A stretch of DNA of 64,000 nucleotides, from the NCBI GenBank assembly GCA_965115885.1, contig OZ220479.1:2170001-2234000 (forward strand), read 5' to 3'. This document shows positions 51,872 to 59,998 of the stretch, in pieces (position 1 is the first letter of the stretch; every line of letters starts with the position of its first letter). The notes under the pieces are model-generated. The model worked only from the letters and a program-made list of their open reading frames with translations. It was not told the DNA's origin and searched no databases. The DNA is from BD2-11 sp965115885. GTDB lineage: Bacteria > Gemmatimonadota > Gemmatimonadetes > Longimicrobiales > Gaopeijiaceae. Both the position numbers and the translations under genes were made by a program.

Positions 51872-54307
51872 ATGTCCCGCCCCGAGTCCTCCGCTCGCCG
51901 CACGTTGCGCCCCTCCTTCCTTTTCGCCTCGCTCGCCCTGGCCGCCTGCTCGTTCGGGCGCGCCGATCCCGCCCCCGTCCCCGCGCCCTCCCGGCCGGAG
52001 CCGGACGCGGACGCCGTGCGGTCGTACGCGGAAGTGATCCCCGAGGACGCCGTCAGCGACGACGGCCTCTTCCGCGCGCACCGGGTGGGCACGGACTTCT
52101 TCTACGAGATTCCCGCAGAGCAGTTCGGACGCGAGATGCTGGTGGTTTCAAGGATCTCGCGCACCGCGGAGAACGTGGGGTGGGGCGGCGCCAAGGAGGG
52201 AACCGCGGTGGTGCGCTGGCAGCGCCGGGGCGACCGGGTGCTCCTGCGCCAGGTGAGCCACGAGAACTACGCCGACCCGGAAAGCGCCGTCCACCGGTCG
52301 GTGCTGAACTCCAACTTCGAGCCGGTCGTCCACGCCTTCGACGTCGCCGCGATTTCCGAGGACTCCTCCTCGGTCGTCGTCCGGGTGAACGACCTGTTCG
52401 AGAGCGACGTGCCGCTTCTGGGTCTGCGGCCCGAGCGCCGCGAGCGGTACGAGGTCCGCAACCTCGACGACGATCGCACCTTCATCGAATCGGTGCGCAG
52501 TTTCCCGCGCAACGTCGAGGTGCGGCGCGTGGTGACCTACCGGGCGGACGAGCCTCCCTCGGACGCCGAGTCCGGCACGCTCTCCCTGGAGATGAACCAC
52601 TCCATGCTGCTGCTCCCCGACGAGCCCATGCGGCCGCGTCTGTGGGACGAACGGGTCGGCTTCTTCTCCGTGACCCGCACCAACTACGGGCTGGACGAGC
52701 AACGCGCCGAGCGGGAGCGCTTCATCACCCGCTGGCGCCTGGAGCCCTCCGACCCGGAAGCGTGGGCGCGCGGCGAACTGGTCGACCCGGTCGAGCCCAT
52801 CGTCTACTACGTGGACCCCGCGACGCCGGAGAAGTGGCGCCCGTACATCGTCCAGGGGGTGAACGACTGGCAAACGGCCTTCGAGGCCGCCGGGTTCAGC
52901 AACGCCATCGTGGGACGCGAGCCTCCCTCGCCCGAGGAGGACCCCGACTGGAGCCCCGAGGACGCGCGCTATTCCGTCGTCCGCTACCTGGCCTCGCCGG
53001 TCCAGAACGCCTCGGGACCGCACGTCCACGACCCGAGGACGGGGGAGATCCTGGAGAGCGACATCCAGTGGTACCACAACGTGATGAACCTGCTGCGCAA
53101 CTGGTACCTGGTGCAGACCGCGGCCCGGGAGGAGAACGCGCGCGGCGTACGTTTCGACGACGCCGTGATGGGCGAGCTGATCCGTTTCGTGTCCGCGCAC
53201 GAGGTGGGACACACCCTCGGGCTGCCCCACAACATGAAGTCGTCGGCGGCGTACCCGGTGGACTCGCTGCGCACGAGCTTCACCTGCACGATGGGAACGG
53301 CGCCCTCGATCATGGACTACGCCCGCTTCAACTACGTGGCCCAGCCCGGGGACGACGCCTGCGTGCTCCCGCGGGTGGGTCCCTACGACGTCCACGCGAT
53401 CCGCTGGGGCTACCGGCCGATCCCCGAGGCCTCCTCCCCCGAGGAGGAGCGTCCCACGCTGCACGAGTGGATCCTGGCCACGGGCGACGACCCCGTGTAC
53501 CGCTTCGGCGACCCCAGCCGAGCCGACCCCGAATCGCTCACCGAGGCCATCGGCGACGACGCCGTGCGCGCCTCGGAGCTGGGCGTCGCCAACCTGAAGC
53601 GCATCGCCTCCTCGCTGCGCGACTGGATCTACGAGGAAGGCGAGAACTACGCGCAGTTGCGCGAACTGCATCGGCAGATCGGCGCGCAATGGAGCCGCTA
53701 TTCGGGGCACGTGCTCGCCAACGTCGGCGGGGTGCGTTGGAACCGGAAGAGCCAGGACCAGGAGGGCTACCCCTACGAGCGGGTGGAGCGCGAGACCCAG
53801 CGGCGGGCCATGGCCTATCTCGACGAGCAGGTGTTCCGCACGCCGTCGTGGCTGATCGATCCGGACATCCTCGACCGGGTGCAGGGGTCGGGGGCGCCCG
53901 AACTGCTGGGCGGCTGGCAGGCCTCGGCGCTCGAGCGGCTGCTCGACGTGGAGCGCATGAAGCGCCTGATCGAGCAGGAGGCGTTCGACGGCGCGGAGGC
54001 CTACGGGCTGAACGAGATGCTCGACGACCTGCGCGGCGCGCTGTGGCGCGAGACCGGCGACGGAGAGGCCAGCGACGCCTACCGTCGCAACCTCCAGCGG
54101 GTCCACCTGGAGCGCCTCGCGGAGCTGATGAAGGACGAGGACGCCCTCGCGACCGACGTCGCGCCGGCGGTGCGCGGGCAGCTCGACGCGCTGGCGCGCG
54201 AGGCGAGCGCGGGAGCGGGGCGCACCCGCGACCGGGCGACCCGGCTGCACTACCGGGACGTGCTGGCGCGCATCGAGGCGATCCTGGAACCGGGGACGGA
54301 CGGCTGA
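51872..54307 (+). CDS. Zinc-dependent metalloprotease lipoprotein (DUF5117/DUF5118-type)
   Basis: The 811-residue product has a lipoprotein signal (LFASLALAACSFG). A long N-terminal beta region (55-300) matches the DUF5117/5118 pattern (FRAHRVGTDFFYEIP, DVPLLG). The metzincin-like catalytic part has HEVGHTLGLPHN near residue 443, with a downstream SIMDYARFNYVAQPGD that provides the Met-turn. A helical C-terminal domain follows. Homologues are numerous in Gemmatimonadota and Bacteroidota, where they are thought to degrade peptides at the cell surface. The start at 51872 follows CCGGAGATCCC. Confidence 0.9.
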   Translation: MSRPESSARRTLRPSFLFASLALAACSFGRADPAPVPAPSRPEPDADAVRSYAEVIPEDAVSDDGLFRAHRVGTDFFYEIPAEQFGREMLVVSRISRTAENVGWGGAKEGTAVVRWQRRGDRVLLRQVSHENYADPESAVHRSVLNSNFEPVVHAFDVAAISEDSSSVVVRVNDLFESDVPLLGLRPERRERYEVRNLDDDRTFIESVRSFPRNVEVRRVVTYRADEPPSDAESGTLSLEMNHSMLLLPDEPMRPRLWDERVGFFSVTRTNYGLDEQRAERERFITRWRLEPSDPEAWARGELVDPVEPIVYYVDPATPEKWRPYIVQGVNDWQTAFEAAGFSNAIVGREPPSPEEDPDWSPEDARYSVVRYLASPVQNASGPHVHDPRTGEILESDIQWYHNVMNLLRNWYLVQTAAREENARGVRFDDAVMGELIRFVSAHEVGHTLGLPHNMKSSAAYPVDSLRTSFTCTMGTAPSIMDYARFNYVAQPGDDACVLPRVGPYDVHAIRWGYRPIPEASSPEEERPTLHEWILATGDDPVYRFGDPSRADPESLTEAIGDDAVRASELGVANLKRIASSLRDWIYEEGENYAQLRELHRQIGAQWSRYSGHVLANVGGVRWNRKSQDQEGYPYERVERETQRRAMAYLDEQVFRTPSWLIDPDILDRVQGSGAPELLGGWQASALERLLDVERMKRLIEQEAFDGAEAYGLNEMLDDLRGALWRETGDGEASDAYRRNLQRVHLERLAELMKDEDALATDVAPAVRGQLDALAREASAGAGRTRDRATRLHYRDVLARIEAILEPGTDG

Positions 54308-55431
54308 CGCCGGAGGCCGGCGCCGACCTCCGGCCCGAAGGCGGCGCCGCGTCGCGGGCTCGGACGGCTTCCCTCCCGGAGAAGGGACCGGGCCCGTTCC
54401 GGCCGCGCGCCTTCCACCCCCCGCGGTGGCTGAAGAACCGGCACGCCCAGACCCTGGCGGGCGTCTTTTTCCGCCCGCCCGGCTGGGTCCCGCTCGAGCG
54501 GCGGCGGCTGGACACCCCGGACGGCGACTTCCTCGATCTGGACCTCGCCCCGGATCCCGGCCCGCACGCCCCGGTCGCGTTGGCGCTGCACGGACTCGAG
54601 GGCCGCATCCGCCGACCCTACGCGGCGGGCGTGCTGAGCCGCCTGTTCGACCGGGGCGTGCGGGGCGTGGGGCTGAATTTCCGCGGCTGCGGAGGGGAAG
54701 CGAATCGGACGGCCCGCTTCTACCACGCGGGCGACACGGACGATCTGGCGTTCGTCGTCGAGCGCGTCCGACGGAGCCATCCCGGACGGCCCCTCGGAGC
54801 GGTCGGCTTCAGCCTGGGGGGAAGCGTCCTTCTCAAGTACTTGGGCGAACGGGGCGCGGACAGCCCGATCGCCGCCGCCGTCGCCATCTGCGTCCCCTTC
54901 GATCTGGCGGCGTCCTGCGACCTGGTCGGCCGCGGCTTCATGGGCGGCCTCTACACGAGGTACTTCCTGCGCTCTCTGCGACGGAAGGTGCGCGCCAAGC
55001 GGGAGATGCTCGACGGGGTCGTCGACGCCGCCCGCGCGCTCCGCGCCCGCACCCTGCGCGAGTTCGACGACGCGCTCACCGCGCCGCTGCACGGGTTCGC
55101 CGACGCCGCCGACTACTACGCGAAATCCGACGCGCGCGCGTTCCTCCCGCGCATCCGGGTCCCGACGCTGCTCGTTCAAAGCCGCGACGACCCGATCTCC
55201 GACCCCGCGGCGCTCCCCGAAGCCGAGGCGGCGGCCAACCCGCACCTGACCGCGGCGTTCGCCCCCGGCGGCGGGCACGTCGGCTTCGTCGAGGGCGCGA
55301 CGCCCTGGCGCACCTCGCTCCATGCCGACGAGGAGGCGGTGCGCTTCCTCGCGCACCACCTGCGGGCGGGAACCGGCGCGACCGACCGCGCCTCGTGCGG
55401 CGTTTCGCCCGAACTCGGTCGCATCCCTTGA
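54304..55431 (+). CDS. YheT-like alpha/beta hydrolase
   Basis: The product contains the YheT/ABHD hydrolase core. PPRWLKNRHAQTLAGVFF and LDTPDGDFLDLDLA open the domain, ALALHGLEGR is the oxyanion region, GVGFNFRGC-like GLNFRGCGGEANR follows, and the nucleophile is in VGFSLGGSVLLKYLGE. The acid region is LVQSRDDPI, and the histidine is in GGGHVGFVEG. No ATG, GTG or TTG is found ahead of the core. The listed start is a CTG overlapping the protease stop (CTGA), which would imply coupling, and the true start is uncertain. The substrate is unknown. Confidence 0.8.
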   Translation: MTPEAGADLRPEGGAASRARTASLPEKGPGPFRPRAFHPPRWLKNRHAQTLAGVFFRPPGWVPLERRRLDTPDGDFLDLDLAPDPGPHAPVALALHGLEGRIRRPYAAGVLSRLFDRGVRGVGLNFRGCGGEANRTARFYHAGDTDDLAFVVERVRRSHPGRPLGAVGFSLGGSVLLKYLGERGADSPIAAAVAICVPFDLAASCDLVGRGFMGGLYTRYFLRSLRRKVRAKREMLDGVVDAARALRARTLREFDDALTAPLHGFADAADYYAKSDARAFLPRIRVPTLLVQSRDDPISDPAALPEAEAAANPHLTAAFAPGGGHVGFVEGATPWRTSLHADEEAVRFLAHHLRAGTGATDRASCGVSPELGRIP

Positions 55432-55456
55432 CGGATCGCCCCCGCGTCGATATCGT
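55428..55456 (+). promoter_or_regulatory. Candidate promoter for the cold-shock gene
   Basis: TTGACG and TATCGT are separated by 17 bases, a good sigma-70-type spacing. The site overlaps the hydrolase stop codon. Transcription from here would give the cold-shock mRNA a leader of roughly 245 bases, in the style of cspA leaders. No other gene occupies 55457-55709. Confidence 0.4.
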
Positions 55457-55709
55457 ACCTTGCGTCGCCCCCCGCACGGGGAGAACCCGAATGTCGGGGA
55501 GCGTTCCGAGGAATCCGAGCTGAACATCCGCAAGCCACACCGCCGTAGCCGCCCGCCGTGCGCATCGTCCGCATCGCCCGCCGCAACCGCATCGCCTAAC
55601 CGGACGTTGCATCGGCCTATCCGTTAGTCCCACCCCCGTCGGGATCGCGCAGCTTGCGGCCATGTCTCGCCCAAGGCCGGTCCCGCGCCATTCAGGAGGA
55701 AGAAGCAGT

Positions 55710-55922
55710 ATGAGAACGACCGGAACCGTGAAATGGTTCAACGACGCCAAGGGGTACGGGTTCCTGGACCCCGAAGAGGGGAACCAGGACTGTTTCGTCC
55801 ACTACTCGGCCATCTCGGGGGACGGATTCCGCTCCCTGACGGAGGGCGAGCGCGTCGAGTTCGACATCGTCGAAGGCCCCAAGGGTCCCGCAGCGGAGAA
55901 CGTGGTGCGGCTGGATTCCTAA
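55710..55922 (+). CDS. Cold-shock domain protein
   Basis: The 70-residue OB-fold RNA chaperone has TGTVKWFNDAKGYGFL (RNP1) and DCFVHYSAI (RNP2), followed by LTEGERVEFDIVEGPKGPAAENV. Length and motifs match CspA-type proteins. AGGAGGAAGAAGCAGT before the ATG is a very strong ribosome binding site, in keeping with high expression. Confidence 0.96.
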   Translation: MRTTGTVKWFNDAKGYGFLDPEEGNQDCFVHYSAISGDGFRSLTEGERVEFDIVEGPKGPAAENVVRLDS

Positions 55923-56006
55923 CCCGAACACCCCCGGGGAGCGCGCTTCGGCGCCGCCCCCCGACAACCCGGACGCCGCCCTCCGAACTTTTTCCGAGGC
56001 CGCGGC

Positions 56007-56519
56007 TCAGATCCGGAAGAAGGCTCGGCCCTGCCAGCTTCGGCGGGCCGGGCCTTCCCATTTCCCTCCCCTGAACTCCTCCAGCCGCGTGACGGTGTTG
56101 TCGAACACGGGGGTGTCCGGCGTCACTTCGCCGGCGTCCGCCAGCTCCCTGAACCGTCCGCGGCTCACCCGCTCCACGCCCCGGGACGACCGGTAGTGGA
56201 TCGGCGCGTTGTCCACCAGCTTGGCCCCGATCTCGGCTTCCAGCTCCTTGAGCATGCGCACCAGGGCGTCGATCGAGCAGCCCGAGGGAGGCGTCACGCT
56301 CTCGTCCACGGCAACCGCCAGAAACCGGTCGTGGAGCCACGCCCGGCCTGCCGCCAAGGGAGCGCCATGGGCCTTCCACCGTGCCAGGAAGCCGTCCACG
56401 CGCCCGAGCAGCGCGACGCGTTCCGCATCGGACAGGGGACGTTCGCTCGCGAACATCCACAACCGCGCCCGGTCGGGCAGACGCTCGAAGACGGAATCGG
56501 TCCGTTCGGTCTCGGTCAT
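56007..56519 (-). CDS. Conserved cytosolic protein of unknown function
   Basis: The 170-residue protein has RLWMFASERPLSDAERVALL, FLARWKAHGAPL, then VDESVTPPSGCSIDALVRML and a C-terminal domain with RFRELADAGEVTPDTPVFDN. The WxFxSxRPL...HGxxL...DExxxxxSGCSID pattern belongs to a small conserved family, mostly in Bacteroidota and relatives, that is sometimes mislabelled as an ABC transporter ATPase. It has no Walker motifs. The start at 56519 follows GCGAGGAATGAA. It lies one base after the stop of the AI-2E-family gene, so they share an operon. Confidence 0.8.
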   Translation of the reverse strand: MTETERTDSVFERLPDRARLWMFASERPLSDAERVALLGRVDGFLARWKAHGAPLAAGRAWLHDRFLAVAVDESVTPPSGCSIDALVRMLKELEAEIGAKLVDNAPIHYRSSRGVERVSRGRFRELADAGEVTPDTPVFDNTVTRLEEFRGGKWEGPARRSWQGRAFFRI

Positions 56520-56520
56520 T

Positions 56521-57597
56521 TCATTCCTCGCGCGCAACGGGATCGCCCACGCCCTTCCCGAGCAGCACCGCCATCCAATGAAGATCGGGGGTGTTCTCGA
56601 GCAGGATCTTGAGAATCATGGTAAGCGGAATGGACAGGAACATCCCCAGCGGGCCCCACACCCATCCCCAGAAAACGAGGGAGAGAACGACGACGAGGGT
56701 CGAGAGCCCCAGACGCCGCCCCATCAGATTCGGTTCGACGATGTTGCCGAACACGGTGTTGACGCCCAGATAGACGACCCCCACGCCGAACGCGGAACCC
56801 GGACCGAACTGGACGAGCGCCAGCAGGACGGCCGGCACGGAGGCGATGACCGAGCCGATGGTGGGGATGTAGTTCAGGACGAAGCCGATGAGCCCCAGCA
56901 GCACCGGAAAATCGAGTCCGACGGCCGCCGCGAACAAACCGATCGTGATCCCGGTGGCCAGGGAGATCAGGGTCTTGATGGTCAGATAGGTCTGGACCTC
57001 GCGCACGATCTTGGTGAGCCTCGTGGACTCGTCCCCGCTCTCGACCAGCGCCATCCGCAACTTGCGCGGAAAGACCGCCGCCTCGGCCAGGACGAAGACC
57101 ATGATCAGCATGACCAGGAACGTGTCGGTCACGAGAAGCAGGACCCTCTGGATGGTGCCGGCGGCGAAATCGAACGCGTCGCCGAGCGAGAACGCGTCGG
57201 TCAGATCCGCGAATACGTTGTCCTCGAATACGTTGCCCACCAAGGGGAGTTCGATTTGCGCGAGCCGCGCCTGCCAAGCCTCCCAAAGCAGGAGGAGGCG
57301 GATCTCGTAGCTCGGATAGCGGGCCTGGAACTCGGCGAAGGCCTGTCCCGCCAGCAACAGCAGGCCGCCTAGGACCGCCGCCATCGACAGCACGGAAACC
57401 AGAATGGCGATCGGGGAAGGGACGCCGCGCCTGCGCAACCACATCATCACCGGAAGGGTGAGGATGGCGAGGACCAGCGCGAGGAAGAAAAGCGAGAGGA
57501 TGTCGCCCGCCAGCTTCAGGCCGGCGACGACGACCACGACGGACGCGAGAACGCCCAGAACCCGGGCGCCGCGCTTGTCTTCCTGTCGTTCGAGCAT
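56521..57597 (-). CDS. AI-2E family transporter
   Basis: The 358-residue membrane protein has about eight helices. Two are near the N-terminus (ASVVVVVAGLKLAGDILSLFFLALVLAIL), a soluble helical part covers about 90-160, and the C-terminal block carries GLIGFVLNYIPTIGSVIASVPAVLLAL and GNIVEPNLMGRRLGL. These last motifs define the family (YdiK/PerM/TqsA). Family members export small molecules or ions; autoinducer-2 transport is shown only for some. The start at 57597 matches the family N-terminus. Confidence 0.88.
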   Translation of the reverse strand: MLERQEDKRGARVLGVLASVVVVVAGLKLAGDILSLFFLALVLAILTLPVMMWLRRRGVPSPIAILVSVLSMAAVLGGLLLLAGQAFAEFQARYPSYEIRLLLLWEAWQARLAQIELPLVGNVFEDNVFADLTDAFSLGDAFDFAAGTIQRVLLLVTDTFLVMLIMVFVLAEAAVFPRKLRMALVESGDESTRLTKIVREVQTYLTIKTLISLATGITIGLFAAAVGLDFPVLLGLIGFVLNYIPTIGSVIASVPAVLLALVQFGPGSAFGVGVVYLGVNTVFGNIVEPNLMGRRLGLSTLVVVLSLVFWGWVWGPLGMFLSIPLTMILKILLENTPDLHWMAVLLGKGVGDPVAREE

Positions 57598-57744
57598 TCC
57601 GAAGCGTTCCAACGGAAGCGGGGAGCGGGAGAGGAGCCGATGCCGGATCGTGCGCCCTTTCAACCACCCGGACGGACGTATGTTCCCGCCGGACGGCAGG
57701 GACCGAAACGACGCCGTCTCCGACGTTCGCCGCAGGACCTCGCC

Positions 57745-58116
57745 GTGAACGAACCCGAAGCGGGCGGGCCCCGGATCGACGTCCCCGAATCCGACGCCGA
57801 GCTGCTGCGTCGGTGCAGGGTCGACACCCTGCGCGCCGGCGGCAAGGGCGGGCAGCACCGGAACGCGACCGACAGCGCGGTCCGGCTCACGCATTTCCCC
57901 AGCGGGATCGTGGTCGTGGCCCGGGAGCGCCGCAGCCAGCACCGCAATCGGCGGGTCGCTCTCGCCCGGCTGCGCCGGCGGCTCGAGGCGCTCGGAGCCG
58001 AGCGGCCGGAGCGGATTCCCACCCGGGTGCCCAAGGCGGAGAAGCGCAGGCGGCTGGCGGAGAAGCGCAGACGCGCGCAGGTGAAGCGATTGCGGAAGAG
58101 GCCGGAGGAGGAGTAG
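57745..58116 (+). CDS. Release-factor-like GGQ-domain protein
   Basis: The 123-residue protein carries the class I release-factor catalytic domain only. RAGGKGGQHRNATDSAVRLTHFPSGIVVVA contains the GGQ loop at about residues 34-38, and SQHRNRRVALARL and a long basic C-terminal tail follow. Such short proteins (ArfB/YaeJ-like or PrfH-like) rescue stalled ribosomes by hydrolysing peptidyl-tRNA. Which one this is cannot be decided without an alignment; the basic tail fits ArfB. The GTG start at 57745 is preceded by CAGGACC. Confidence 0.85.
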   Translation: MNEPEAGGPRIDVPESDAELLRRCRVDTLRAGGKGGQHRNATDSAVRLTHFPSGIVVVARERRSQHRNRRVALARLRRRLEALGAERPERIPTRVPKAEKRRRLAEKRRRAQVKRLRKRPEEE

Positions 58117-58124
58117 TTCGGCTG

Positions 58125-58640
58125 CCGTTCGGATAGTCGAAACCGTACCTGTCCTTGGACGCTTCGATGTCGTATTTCGCCGGGATCCGTCACGGTCAGC
58201 GTGAACGTTCCCGCCGCGCCGGTCGTCGCCGTATCGGGCGCGGTCGTGTCCCCGACACCGGAACGCCCGCCTCCCCTCTGCCTCCGCCCTGCGGCGCGAT
58301 CACCTTGCCCGTGATCGTCTGCCGTTGCGTCGGATCGTCGGTCTTGGCCAGCGCCAGCGCCGCGGTGAACACGCTGTCCAACGTCGCGTTTCGACTGTCC
58401 CGCGCCCGCACCATGATCCGAATCGTGAACGTGTCGTCCGGGAACACGCTTCCGGCCTGTCCGCCACCCTGCCATACGGAGGCCAGATACGCGTCGTCGT
58501 TGTCCCCATGGAAATCCAATTCGACGTGCTTCAACTTGCCGCCCACGTCCTGGTACTGAGACGTGTACGCGCAGGGTCGCACAACGGGCTCTTGTGCCTG
58601 GGGCTTGGTGCAGGCAGCCGACGACAAGGGGCAGCTCTTC
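58125..58640 (-). pseudogene. Relic of a protein with a carboxypeptidase-regulatory-like domain
   Basis: The frame from about 58640 to 58260 reads YLASVWQGGGQAGSVFPDD, FTIRIMVRARDSRNATLDSV and TITGKVIAPQGGGRGEAGVP. A second frame continues with TGAAGTFTLTVTDPG, and a third with KYDIEASKDRYGFDYPNG. Together they look like a beta-sandwich of the carboxypeptidase-regulatory kind. Two frame breaks within 150 bases show decay. It overlaps the start of a plus-strand VWA relic. Confidence 0.5.
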
Positions 58641-58669
58641 GCGCACGCAAGGCGCTGGAGTCCCACCTC

Positions 58670-59404
58670 GCCGCCCGAGGACGCCTGCCCGTCAACGTCG
58701 TGGTGCTGGCGGAGGGAGAGGAGATGGAGCAGATGGCCGACCGCGGGAACGGCGCGTGCCACTACGTGGACGGCCTGTTGGAAGCCAGGAAGGTCTTGAT
58801 CGAGGAGATGGGCGGGACGCTCCTCACGGTGGCTCGGGACGTCCAGGTCGAGTTAAATCCGCGGAAGGCGACCGGCTACCGCCTCATCGGCTACGAGAAC
58901 AGGCTACTGGACGACGAGGACTTCAGCCACGACGCGAAGGACGCGGGCGAGCTCGGGGCCCGGTCACACGGTGACGGCGCTCTACGAGGTCGTGCCGAGC
59001 GGAGCGCCGGCGCCCGCTCAGACCCGGGGAACTGCGCCACCAGAGGCCCGACCCCGATCCCGCGGACGTCGAGGCCGACTTCGCGGACGAGCCGATGTAC
59101 GTCCAGGTCCGGTACAAGGACCCCGCGGACGGCGACCCGTCGTCGCTGCGGAGCCGGTCGATGTCGATGGCCTACGCGGTGCAGGATCGCCCGACGACTC
59201 CGTCCGCCGACTTTCGCTTCGCGGCGGCGGTCGCGGGCTTCGGCATGCTGCTTCGAGAATCGCCCCATGTGGGCGAATACACGCTCGGCGACGCGATCCG
59301 GCTCGCCCGAGCGGGCAAAGGGAAGCGACGAGCGCGGCTACCGCGGCGAGTTCATCCGGCTGGCCGAGACCGTCAGGGATCTGGGCTGGCTGAAGAAGAG
59401 CTGA
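58670..59404 (+). pseudogene. C-terminal remnant of a YfbK-like von Willebrand factor A protein
   Basis: Three frames are needed. The first has MEQMADRGNGACHYVD, VLIEEMGGTLLTVARDVQVE and GYRLIGYENRLLDDEDFSHDAK. A second has TALYEVVPSG. A third has MYVQVRYKDPADGD and ADFRFAAAVAGFGMLLRESP. The first frame resumes with YRGEFIRLAETVRDLG and a stop at 59404. This matches, in order, the second half of YfbK-type VWA proteins. The metal-ion-dependent adhesion site half is absent. The gene is truncated and frameshifted. Confidence 0.75.
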
Positions 59405-59480
59405 CGCCGCCGACCGTCCGTTCGCGCCCAGAGCCGCCGGTCGCTGCCCGCAGCGACGGGCGTTCGGAGATCGCCTTCCG

Positions 59481-59998
59481 TCAGGGCGCGTCCCCCCGGG
59501 CTCCGTTGAACGGAAGCGCTCCGCGACGACTTCGTTCCTCCGCTGCGGGGCAATGCAGCGCAACGGCCGACGACCGGCGCTGGGACCCGGCGCCGGACAG
59601 CGCGCCGGAGATCCGTTCGCCCCAATTGGCCTCGTCCACGGCTCGCAGCCGCACCACGTTGGCGCCCAGCTTGCCGGCTTCCTCGCGCAACTTCTCCAGC
59701 ATGGCGGCGACGTTGGTCCAGTCGCTGTGACCCGATCCGCTCAGGATCGCCAACCGCTCGCAGTCTTCGCTGGGCAGCTCGTCCTCGTGGAAGTACACGT
59801 CCACGCTGTCCGCGGGCAGATCCCCGTCGCGGGGCGCGCGACCCCGGGGAGGCGCACGACCTGCACGGACACGCAGGCGGACGCCGCACACGCGCAGAGC
59901 GCCGCCCCGATCCACAACCCCCTCGCTCTCGTCAACGCGGTCCTCCCCTTCGATTCGCCGATTCGCAAGAACCCGCGAGTCCGTTTCCTCTCCGTCAT
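59481..59998 (-). pseudogene. Small lipoprotein gene with an internal frameshift
   Basis: From the ATG at 59998 (overlapping the upstream stop) the frame gives a lipoprotein-type N-terminus: TALTRARGLWIGAALCACAASACVSVQVVRL. Around 59830-59850, near a C/G homopolymer run, the sensible frame changes. The new frame gives DLPADSVDVYFHEDELPSED, CERLAILSGSG and AAMLEKLREEAGKLGANVVRLR, a fold seen in small outer-membrane lipoproteins of unknown function. The break is either a real mutation or an assembly error at the homopolymer. Confidence 0.6.

Noticed and set aside
50980..55431. An open frame of 1483 codons on the plus strand, covering tetR, the metalloprotease and the hydrolase
   Set aside because: Only its last quarter (the YheT-like hydrolase) has family similarity. 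The rest is an antisense or out-of-frame shadow of real genes caused by high GC.
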